Shown piece after piece: positions 21,717 through 33,700 of a stretch of 64,000 nt of DNA. The number at the start of each line of letters is the position of its first letter. The first letter of the stretch is position 1. Source of the stretch: Crossaster papposus (taxonomy: Eukaryota > Echinodermata > Asteroidea > Velatida > Solasteridae); the NCBI GenBank assembly GCA_037893245.1, contig JBAIAA010001105.1, positions 408,720 through 472,719 on the forward strand, written 5' to 3'. The translations under genes and the position numbers were made by a program. A model generated the notes under the pieces. The model was given only the letters and a program-made list of their open reading frames with translations. It searched no databases and was not told the origin of the DNA.

Positions 21717-24700
21717 CTGGTGGAGAAAATGGTTGTTTTTAAACTATTTTTTTTCTCCATTGCATGTTGTCATCTGATTTTGTAAAATAAAAAGGACAAA
21801 TTAGTGCAAAAGTGTTGTTGTGTATTGGTCTAGTTTAATTGCCTTATGGAAGCTGATATGACGTCAATTTTACAACTCTTACGTCCGCAAATGTGGGCCA
21901 GTAGTTTTCCGCTAAATTTTGTAATGCTTCTTCCTCTACACCTACACACAGTGTATAAACAGTTTATAAACAATGGCCGGCTATGGGAAAGACAATGTTG
22001 CAGTCACTTATAAAATATTGCATTAGACTACAGCCAGAAATGCCCGTTCCCTTTGGGAATACATTTTTACCGACCTTTGCTACAGCACAACCTAGACTAA
22101 GACTGAGAAAGCAGGGCCTGGCAGTTAATAGCAATTTTAATTTGCAGTGACTGTGTACAGATCGAGTGGGCCAGTTTCTGGATGTCGAGTTTGGTACAAG
22201 AAAAACAACAACGCCAAGTGCTTATAAAGCCCTGACTATCTTCGGGATGCGGCGAAATAAACAAGTAAAATAAATTGTGGTATCTATGATTATATTTGGA
22301 GTGCTGTGGTCTCGTGGTCTGGAGCATTGAATTTGTAATCTGTAAGTAAAGCTACAGGTTGTGGGCTCGAATCCAGCCTGGGACAACTATGCGTGTGCCC
22401 TTGGGCAAGGCACTTTGTCACTCATTGCTTTTCTCCACCAGGAGTAAATGGGTAACTGTGAGGGCAGAGGTGGTTATTGTGGTTGATTTAGCTGCGCTTT
22501 GCACCGAAATGGCAGCATCGAGCTGTATACTCCCCAGGGATCTGAGATGGTATTTAGAATGTTTCACGGTCCCAATGACCAGGGTAATAATGGGAGAGGG
22601 CCTTGAGTATGGAACGCCAAACGTACCAATTTATGATGTTACTGGATACAAGTTATTACGTGATGTCGTCAATCCATTACGTGATGTGGTCAATCCATTA
22701 TGTGATGTGGTCAATCCATTATGTGACGTGGTCAATCCATTATGTGATGTAGTCAATCCATTATGTGACGTGGTCAATCCATTATGTGATGTAGTCAATC
22801 CATTATGTGATGTAGTCAATCCATTATGTGATGTGGTCAGTGTATTATGTGATGTAGTCAATCCATTATGTGATGTGGTCAATCCATTATGTGATGTCGT
22901 CCATCCATTATGTGATGTCGTGAATCCATTATGTGATGTAGTGAACCCATTATGTGATGTAGTCAATCCATTATGTGATGTGGTCAATCCATTATGTGAT
23001 GTGGTCAATCCATTATGTGATGTGGTCAATCCATTATGTGATGTGGTCAATCCATTATGTGATGTGGTCAATCCATTATGTGATGTCGTCCATCCATTAT
23101 GTGATGTCGTCCATCCATTATGTGATGTCGTGAATCCATTATGTGATGTAGTGAACCCATTATGTGATGTAGTCAATCCATTATGTGATGTGGTCAATCC
23201 ATTATGTGATGTAGTCAATCCATTATGTGATGTAGTCAATCCATTATGTGATGTGGTCAATCCATTATGTGATGTGGTCAATCCATTATGTGATGTGGTC
23301 AATCCATTATGTGATGTGGTCAATCCATTATGTGATGTGGTCAATCCATTATGTGATGTAGTCAATCCATTATGTGATGTAGTCAATCCATTATGTGATG
23401 TCGTCAATCCATTATGTGATGTGGTCAACCATTATGTGACGTGGTCAATCCATTATGTGATGTGGTCAATCCATTATGTGACGTGGTCAATCCATTATGT
23501 GACGTGGTCAATCCATTATGTGACGTGGTCAATCCATTATGTGATGTGGTCAATCCATTATGTGATGTGGTCAATCCATTATGTGACGTGGTCAATCCAT
23601 TATGTGATGTAGTCAATCCATTATGTGATGTGGTCAGTGTATTATGTGATGTAGTCAACCCGTTATGTGAAGTGGTCAATGCATTACGTGGTGAGCTATC
23701 CCTTTATATAGCCACTGCCGAATTATGTGAGGTCGTCAAGCCATTACGCGGCGTCGTCAATCCATTATATGATGTAAACCCGTGTGTATTGCGCCGGAGC
23801 TATTTCTTGTTTATACCTCCTGCCGAATTATGTGGTGTTGTTAAGCCATTATGCGGTGTCGTAAACCGTTGCGCGTGCGCAGTCACTCCTAGGTTATAGT
23901 GGTCTGTATTGTGCAGCTCAAGGAGAAATATATAGCGTTGAAAGCATGATGCGCGTGTACTGCGTTTAAGCATGGAGGATGGTTTAAGCTATTTTCTGAA
24001 GTGGACACCAGCTAAGAAACTGTGTGCAGATTGCACTCTGACTTTCTTGTACATAGTATAGGCCTACAATACAATTAAATACATCCATGAAAACGCTTTT
24101 TTTCTTTCCTTTTCGTAATAGGAGTCATCAATCAAAATTAAGCTATTTTTACTTGCTCTTTTATACTAGTCAGCAACTCTGGATGTTTAGTAGTAGTATG
24201 AGATTCAGTAAATAAACGAAATCATTATTTTCGTCTTTTGCACAGCGCGAGGGAATCGATTGTAAATAACCTTAAGCAGGGCAAAGCAAGCAGCGTTCGC
24301 TCCGAACCAGTTTGAGAGTTGATAGATTAGATATTACCTTGTTAGAACTTAAAGTGCAGTCAGTGATAGAATATGGCTCGCACAGTACAGATAAACACTG
24401 TCTCAGCTTTGTATTCATGTTGTCATACTGTTTACAAAAGAAAACTGGGGCATCTAAATTTACTTAAGAGGTGCCCGGAAGGGTTATTGCAATTTTACAT
24501 TTTTTTCCATCTTGGCCCACATTATATGTTGCACTGCACTGCCATGTGACCACTATTACTAGTCACACTTCCTTCACATTGCATATCCTTTGTGAAATTA
24601 TAACTGTATACAGCATTTCTTTCACGGAAATACTAATTTTTCTAAAACGTTTGCGCGATGCCAGTACTGACGTGAACGGATTGCATTTCAGAAACTGTTC

Positions 24701-27700
24701 GTCAAAAGCAAAAACAAGAAAGAAATTTAAAATAAAGCACTTTTGTCTGAAAATCCGTTAAAAAACTGTGAATCAAAATACTGCCCATTTTTTAAATATG
24801 GTCCCTCAAACCCTTTTGTGAACCCTCACTGGTTTTCATGTGGTCGGGCGGCCTTGGCAAACGGAATGAATTTGCTGTTCCTGAGCCGGCTTTCATTTTA
24901 TGTGATACGTAATCTCATTGGTTGCTCATTTTTATCAGAAAAATACCCCAATTATTTATTAATCTTTAACAATCGTATATATTCCAGCATATCCGATGAC
25001 CTGGCGATCACTCACATTTTGATCGTAATAGCACTGAGTGGGTACGTGCAAACGTTGATGTACATTCCCTCAAATTTCAACTTTCCGTATACACTGCTAT
25101 AGTTTAATGTGTTATTATTATTATTATTGTTTTTTAAAAATAGTTTCTGCCATTTGTTGTGGTTTAGAATCTCATTTTTTTTCGAAATTACAGAAAGTTC
25201 ATTTCGGATACATTTATATATGGCTATCTTGGCACTGTTTATTCACCCATACAAGACAATGGTATCGCCCTGAGGTTTGGTAGTCGACCTTGATCGACCG
25301 ACACAAAACACGTGGGTAAAAACTTTAATGAGGTACAAGTTAGAAAACGTTTCCATAGCGGCGGGATGGATACGTTGAAATCGATCTTCACTTTCTGTTA
25401 TTTTTCACTCGGCACAAAACCAAGAATACCTAGTATCGGGAAAGTGCTTTTAAACAAAAGGGAGATATGATGCAGCTCAGTGTTGCTTATATGCAAAATT
25501 AAATTAAGACTGGTTTAAAATGAACAACAAATGATACCATGGCCTATAGATAGTGGTCTGGCATGCATGGCCAAGAATTCGTGGTCTGTGCGTAGTTCTG
25601 CAGATTTGGGGTTCTAGCCTGGCCTGGGCTATGTAGAGGTAGCAAGGGGATAAACAGGCACCTGTTCCAGGAATGTCATCTACTCAGTCAAAGGTCAAAC
25701 ACCGGGCGAGTGAAGTTGGCGATACAATCGAAGGACAGTCCCTTGATATCCATTGGGACTCAGTAGGGATTTAGGGACCGCAGCCTTTTGTATTTTAGAA
25801 AGCATGCATACGGACGGCAATTGGAGGGGCATTTTGTTATTGTCATACCGAAATGGCACATAATTTTTCATAAACCTTATGCATGCAATGCAAAAACGAC
25901 AGCGATCGAACCACCAACCTGCAAAACAACGCGCAGACCATAAATTCAATGGCAGACCACATAGGCCATGGCATATTATTCCGTATTCATTTTTACCAAG
26001 TCTTGTTTAATTTTTTGCATACCAACAGCTGCATCATATCTCCTTTTTGTTTAAAAGAATTGTCCTGATAGTGATACTGTGATATTGATACTGGGTTCTT
26101 GGTTCTGTGCTGAGTACAAAATAACAGAAAGGTATATCTTTCCAGGTTTTAATTTGTACAGTATTTATAATCTCAAATTGAATTGGTGTCCCAGAGACGA
26201 AACGAATGATTTTATCAATATTTTACTGAATCTCATACTATATTAAACATCCGGAGTTGCTGACTAGTATATATGAAAGCAAGTAAGAATAGCTTAATTT
26301 TGATTTATGAGTCTTATTACGAAAAGGAAATGAAAAAAAGCGTTTTCATCAATGAATTTAGTTGTATTGTAGGCCTATACTATGCACCATGCTTCCAAAG
26401 CTACATGCATGTACATGTACATGTATATATTTCTCCTTGGGCTGCACTATACAGATCAAACCTTGGAGTGACTGCGCACGCGCAACGGTTTACGACACCG
26501 CATAATGGCTTAACGACACCACATAATTCAGCAGGAGGTATAAACAAGAAATAGCTCCGGCGCAATACACACGGGTTTACATCATATAATGGACTGACGA
26601 CGCCGCATAATGGCTTGACGACCTCACATAATTCGGCAGTGGCTATATAAAGGGATAGCTCACCACGTAATGCATTGACCACTTCATATAACGGGTTGAC
26701 TACATCACATAATACACTGACCACATCACATAATGGATTCACGACATCACATAATGGATTAACCACATCACATAATGGATTGACTACATCGCATAACGGA
26801 TTGACTACATCACATAATGGTTTCACTACATCACATAATGGATTGACTACATCACATAATGGATTGACTACATTACATAATGGTTTCACTACATCACACA
26901 ATGGATTGACTACATCACATAATGGATTCACGACATCACATAATACACTGACCACATCACATAATGGATTGACGACATCACATAATAGATTCACTACGTC
27001 ACATAATGAATCACTACATCACATAATATATTGACTACATCACATAATGGAATCACTACATCACATAATGGATTGACTACATCACATAATGGTTTCACTA
27101 CATCACATAATGGTTTCACTACATCACATAATGGATTCACGACATCACATAATGGAATCACGACATCACATAATGGATGGACGACATCACATAATGGATT
27201 CACGACATCACATAATGGATTGACCACATCACATAATGGATTGACGACATCACATAATAGATTGACTACATCACATATTAGATTCACTACGTCACATAAT
27301 ACATTGACTACATCACATAATACACTGACCACATCACATAATGGATTGACTACATCACATAATGGTTTCACTACATCACATAATGGTTTCACTACATCAC
27401 ATAATGGTTTCACTACATCACATAATGGATTCACGACATCACATAATGGATTGACGACATCACATAATGGATTGACCACATCACATAATGGATTGACTAC
27501 ATCACATAATGGATTGACTACATCACATAATGGATTGACTACATCACATAATACACTGACCACATCACATAATGGAATCACTACATCACACAATGGATTC
27601 ACGACATCACATAATACACTGACCACATCACATAATGGATTCACTACATCACATAATGGATTGACTACATCACATAATGGATTGACTACATCACATAATG

Positions 27701-30700
27701 GATTGACTACATCACATAATGGATTGACCACGTCACATAATGGATTGACTACATCACATAATGGATTGACTACATCACGTAATGGATTGACGACATCACG
27801 TAATAACTTGTATCCAGTAACATCATAAATTGGTACGTTTGGCGTTCCATACTTGAGTACCAGTCTTGGTAGATACGTGCGCTATATAAGAACTGCCTAT
27901 TAATATTATTATGATAACAGTGAGTAAAAGGGGGGGGGGGGGGGGGCACAAAAACTTCAAGAGAATCAACAAAAACAAGCTTCAGGAGATATTTCTTCTT
28001 TTGTGTGTTTATTTTGTGCATATGATATTCAATTGTGTTGAATAATAAACCAATATCTGCTCGAAAGTGCTAATTTGCTCAAAGCAAAACTTGCTGCTTC
28101 AACGACCAGCTGAACCAATTTTATGGAGCTGCTCAGCACAAAAAGAACAATTGCTAAGCAATATTTAAACAATCTTCCTTGGCAAAAAGAGGGTTACAAA
28201 TGTTCAGGTGATGTATATTGTTTGTGACTGCTATTCAGCTATAACAATCTCATGAAATTTTTGCATGTGACCTGATTTTACTAAGCAAGGATTGTTGTGC
28301 TTAAACACATTTGTGTGATTAAGCAGATCTATAAAATTGGCCCCTGTAGTTCTTACTGAGTATGCCCTTTTTGTGCTAAGCACATTTTTTCGTGCTGATC
28401 TAGCAGCTTTAGGAAAATGGCCCATGCACTGTATAACTGTATCACAACAGTTAATAACTGCAATCTCTGCAACAATCTTACCCTATCCCAGAGTTGCGTG
28501 TTTTGTGCTTCGACTTTCAAAATGGCATTCTGCATGGTTCCTATGGTGTCACGCAAACCCACAATCATCTTTTGCATCTCCTCAAAGTTTTCACAAGTTG
28601 GACAATCTGTCAAAACCAGAGAGAAAACAAATACAATTGACATTTCAAATCATGTGAACACGTTGTATCCAAGTTGATGTGCACTTTTCCTTGATTCGTA
28701 CAAAAACAAATGGTGTTTGCAGCTGCTTCGTTCATACAAAACAATTTGCCATTTTGTTGTCACTAATCAATTAAACTTTACGCTGAATTATTGATTGTTT
28801 GTGTCGTGTTAGCATTCCTTGACAGCTGACATGCTATAGGGCACGACCGGAAGTCTCATTGATCAACTCAATACATGTACTACAAAGTTTTTTTTTAAAT
28901 TGGGTAAATATCTCTGGTCTTATCCCCTATAAGTGACAGGAAAAAAGTGGGAAAATTATTAGTAAGGTTAAAAAAAAACAGGGAAAAAGTGGGAAAATTA
29001 AGAGCGAGGTAAACAAAAAAACAGGGAAAAAGTGGAAAAATTAAGACTGAGATGCTGATTAACCCCCTGGATATGCTGATAAATTACGCTATAAAATGCT
29101 GACGACCCCCTTCCTTTTTTCCACCTGAGGCCCCCCCCCCCACCCCCTAATAAAAAAAACTAGCTATGCCACTGATTTGGAGTTTGATATACAAAAAAAA
29201 CATTGAAGTTTGCACTTACGCTGACAGGAATGCAAATCAACACCAAGTTTGAAGTTGGGTTCACATGAACAGTTGTAGCTGCCATCGTAGTTTGTGCAGG
29301 AATGATCACACCCACCATTTTCCTTCAAAAACAACAACAACAACAACAACAACAAGTGAAAAGAAAGCAATTGAATAAGTTTTTTTATCTAAAGGGTAGT
29401 AACATTTTTGACGTGGAACCATGAAACTATAACTGAAAATTAAAAGTAATTACTGTTTATGTTACAAAATAAAAAACTCCGAACCAAAAATGGGGAAGGG
29501 GGTTAATTTGTTTTTAATGCAGGTTTCATCTTCTAAAAGAAATTAACATATTGTAGGTGCATAAACAGGGAATACACTTTATTAATGACCTTTTTTAAGT
29601 ATTTGTTTGACAGGGAGAAAGGGGATGGGGGTGGGTGGGGGGGATCTGACCACTCATTATTAAGCACACAGCTTGGGTCTGACTGGGGTTGATTATATGT
29701 GACCCGCTCCAGGAAAAGATGACATAAGTCACAAAAAATACAAATAGAGTTATGTACATGATTAAAAAGTCCAGGATATGAGCTTTCATTTGGTACATAG
29801 TACAGCTCCATAGCCCCTCCCGTTCTGGTGATATGATGCTTTTGCAAATTAATGGATTCCATGGAATTCAAAATACACAACTGATAAAACAGGCTATGAA
29901 ACACAACAAAACTAAGACAATACATTGGAACCATGCACTTTTAAAAGATTTTGTTTGACCTTATTTATCGAATTACAGCTTTTTGTTAATTACATCTGAA
30001 ATTTTGGATATTAAAGACAAAAAATGAAAATAAAAATTTGAATTTTTGTTTTTACCCTATTAACTTTAACAGGGCATTACTCATAAATGCATAGTGCAAC
30101 TTATGTCACCTTTTCCTGGAGCGGGTCACATATGTCAAGTATAAGTCAGTTAAGATCTCACTCTCTCATTGACACTGTACTCGGCAGTGCTGGTTTTTCT
30201 TATCTGGTTGAATTCTTCCCATTTACCATTTATTCACCAGTAGGTGGGGTTTTATATGAACAGAAGCAAAATCCAACTAATTGTTACGATGCAAAAAAAC
30301 AGCTAGGGTCCATGCTATATGCTGCACAAATAGTAAATACATGATCATGTCATTGATTGCGGTTACGATCTCACTCTCTCATTTACAATAGGCAGTCCCA
30401 GTTTTCCCCTAACCGGTTGAATACTTTACCCTACCTTTAAAGATATCAAAAAGAAAAGAAACAGAACACCTCTGATTGCCTAGCAACAAATGGCCCATAA
30501 TAGGCCTGCACTGCAGGAATCTGCACTGTTTAGGAATCCCAGGTGGATATGTTATATTTGCTTTCTCCTTAATTTACAACATTTGCACAACGGGCGGTTG
30601 CAGGCACTATGAAACTTATTAGCGGCCTACATGGTGTAGCAACAAAGTATATGATTGTCTAGATGGAAAAATAGGGGTTGAGGGTTGGTGGGTGGTGGGT

Positions 30701-33700
30701 AGGGGTTGGGGGTTGGTGGGTGGTGGGTAGGGGGTGGGGGTTGGAGGGTGGGGGGAAGAGAAGAAATTGTTGACAGCTACTAATTCACTTACATTTTGGC
30801 ATTCATCAATGTCTAGACACTGCTTTAGGTTGTCCGGCATTGCTTCAAAGCCTGCTTCACATGAACAACTACAAGACAGAATATTTTTGGTAAAAGCAAG
30901 TAAAAACCTCATACAGCACGAAGGCAGATGCATTCGCTTTTGCGTGAAGTATGAACTGGCCTTAAAGGTAGGATACACCATTGGTAATTGCTTGAATTAT
31001 CAGAAATATCTTAAAGCTATTATCCAAATATCTTAAAGCTTCAGTACTTGTCCCAATATCTTAAAGCTCCATGTCCCAATATCTTAAAGCTCATGTCCCA
31101 ATATCTTAAAGCTCATGTCCCAATATCTTAAAGCTCCATGTCCCAATATCTTAAAGCTCCATGTCCCAATATCTTAAAGCTCCATGTCCCAATATCTTAA
31201 AGCTCCATGTCCCAATATCTTAAAGCTCCATGTCCCAATATCTTAAAGCTCCATGTCCCAATATCTTAAAGCTCCATGTCCCAATATCTTAAAGCTCCAT
31301 GTCCCAATATCTTAAAGCTCCATGTCCCAATATCTTAAAGCTCCATGTCCCAATATCTTAAAGCTCCATGTCCCAATATCTTAAAGCTCCATGTCCCAAT
31401 ATCTTAAAGCTCCATGTCCCAATATCTTAAAGCTCCATGTCCCAATATCTTAAAGCTCCATGTCCCAATATCTTAAAGCTCCATGTCCCAATATCTTAAA
31501 GCTCCATGTCCCAATATCTTAAAGCTCCATGTCCCAATATCTTAAAGCTCCATGTCCCAATATCTTAAAGCTCCATGTCCCAATATCTTAAAGCTCCATG
31601 TCCCAATATCTTAAAGCTCCATGTCCCAATATCTTAAAGCTCCATGTCCCAATATCTTAAAGCTCCATGTCCCAATATCTTAAAGCTCCATGTCCCAATA
31701 TCTTAAAGCTCCATGTCCCAATATCTTAAAGCTACATGTCCCAATATCTTAAAGCTACATGTCCCAATATCTTAAAGCTACATGTCCCAATATCTTAAAG
31801 CTCCATGTCCCAATATCTTAAAGCTCCATGTCCCAATATCTTAAAGCTCCATGTCCCAATATCTTAAAGCTCCATGTCCCAATATCTTAAAGCTCCATGT
31901 CCCAATATCTTAAAGCTCCATGTCCCAATATCTTAAAGCTCCATGTCCCAATATCTTAAAGCTCCATGTCCCAATATCTTAAAGCTACATGTCCCAATTT
32001 GTGACCAGTCAGAGGTCATGTACATTGCATGATGTTTCAGTCGGTAACCTAAAACATTTTTTTTTTTTTTGCTAAGCAAATATTTTCTGTGCTGCGTAAA
32101 CTTGATTTTATTTTGCAGTTCTTTGAAACTTGGCCACTTACTTGTAATGGCCTTCATAGTTTGTACAGATCTGGCTGCAGCCTCCATTGTCTTTCTCGCA
32201 TTCATTGATGTCTACATGGGCAAAGCATTCAAAACGAAATATCAGTTTGTATTGACACCAAACTTTAAAATGACTGGGGGTGATCATTAGTCTTGGTTGC
32301 AAAACGTCCTAATTGCAGGATGCCGCGCGTGTAGGCCGCTGATGCAGCCGCTTTCTAACGTATGCCGTACACCACGCCGTGACTTCGAATAAGATGTCTT
32401 GGCTAACTGACACAATCGCTTTGAAAATTTTGAGCAGAATTGAGTCGCATTTGCATGCGCGTGTGACGTTGCGTGTATAATCGCGTGACGTAACATGCAT
32501 GTTTTTGTTATGTGATGCAATTATGCACGCAACATCACACGCGCATAGAAATGCGACACAATTCGGCTTGAAATTGTTCAAACGATTTTGTCAGTTAGCC
32601 AAGACCATGGAAAATTTGAAATTTGCGATTAATGATACACTCACATATTTTAAGCGACATTTTTACGAAAAATTGAAAGTGAGGCTTGGAACGCATAAAT
32701 AGTCTGGCAACATCCAATTCAACGGTTTACAAGTTTTTGATTTTGTTGCAATGTCGCACAGGCGTGTGCGTGTAAACGAACAAAATAGTAAGCGACGGTT
32801 GCGCGACTTTTGAAATTATCAGTGCGATAAGGACCACGACAACATTCGACAAAATCGCGTATGTGATTCAGAGAGCACAATAAAAAATGGCTTTATCGTG
32901 AATAAAGTGTATTGCAAAATAATGTTGTTATGTGCCATTAACTCAAGTATGTGTGTAAACACCTTCCATCGTGGACCCCCTATTGTCCTTTTTGGAAGGC
33001 CTCCCATAGGTTTTGTACCTGATTTTCAATCATGGACTTTCTGTCAACCGTTGTCCACTAAAGACCATGTGCCCTCTGTTTACATCTATACATTCAAATT
33101 ATGGAGCAGAATCAGTGTCAAAAAGATCGGACGTGTTTTTACAACTCGGATGCTTTCCTAATTCGGATGTATTCCTAATTCGGATGCTTTTTGCAAACTC
33201 GGATGCTTTTTTAATTCGGATGAATTTGTAATTCGGATGCTTTTTGTAAACTCGGATGCTTTTTTAATTCGGATGAATTCGTAATTCGGATGAATTCGTA
33301 ATTCGGATGCTTTTTGTAAACTCGGATGCTTTTTTAATTCGGATGTTTTTTTAATTGGGATGCTTTTCTAGTTCGGATGCTTTTTTAATTCGAATGCTTT
33401 TCTAGCTCGGATGCTTTTTATAAACTCGGATTTTTTGTCAATTTATTTAAAGAATTTTTCGAAATAAACCGTAAATATAACAATACTTTTTCAAACCCTT
33501 GTAGATCATACAGCATATTAGCCACACTTGTTTAACCTTTCCTGTAATTTTGATGAAAAATTACAGTTAAACTAGCTGCCTAATGAACTAAGTAATCCTA
33601 CTTCGAGTTATTTTTATAGATTTGGAAATGAGAATGAAACATTTAAAACAAAATATACCTCACATGTTATCAAAAACTCATACTTTTATTTCATAATCTA

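Larger units (their letters stand above)
22607..27852. mobile_element. Large foldback element with 21-bp minisatellite arms
   Basis: The element is 5246 bp with arms of about 1.6 kb in opposite orientation. Ends are GTATGGAACGCCAAACGTAC and its complement. Each arm has four parts from outside in: (1) a ~45-bp unique end; (2) a long array of the 21-bp unit AATCCATTATGTGATGTGGTC; (3) a ~210-bp segment of degenerate units with GCCACTGCCGAATTATGTG and CTATTTCTTGTTTATACCTC; (4) a non-repetitive inner part of about 350 bp with GTATAGGCCTACAATACAA and CTAGTCAGCAACTC. A ~1.95-kb unpaired centre (about 24240-26190) has no recognisable transposase. The plan, unique end, tandem subrepeats, unique inner arm and unrelated centre, is that of foldback transposons such as Drosophila FB and sea-urchin TU elements. 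Confidence 0.85.

Noticed and set aside
22359-23612. Plus-strand frame of 417 codons and minus-strand frame of 265 codons
   Set aside because: Both are artefacts of a 21-bp (7-codon) minisatellite free of stops; the same holds for the frames at 26401-27828.
31008-31998. Possible CRISPR-like array
   Set aside because: Units are directly tandem without spacers and the DNA is eukaryotic; it is a minisatellite. The 16-bp array at 42845-43224 was rejected for the same reason.
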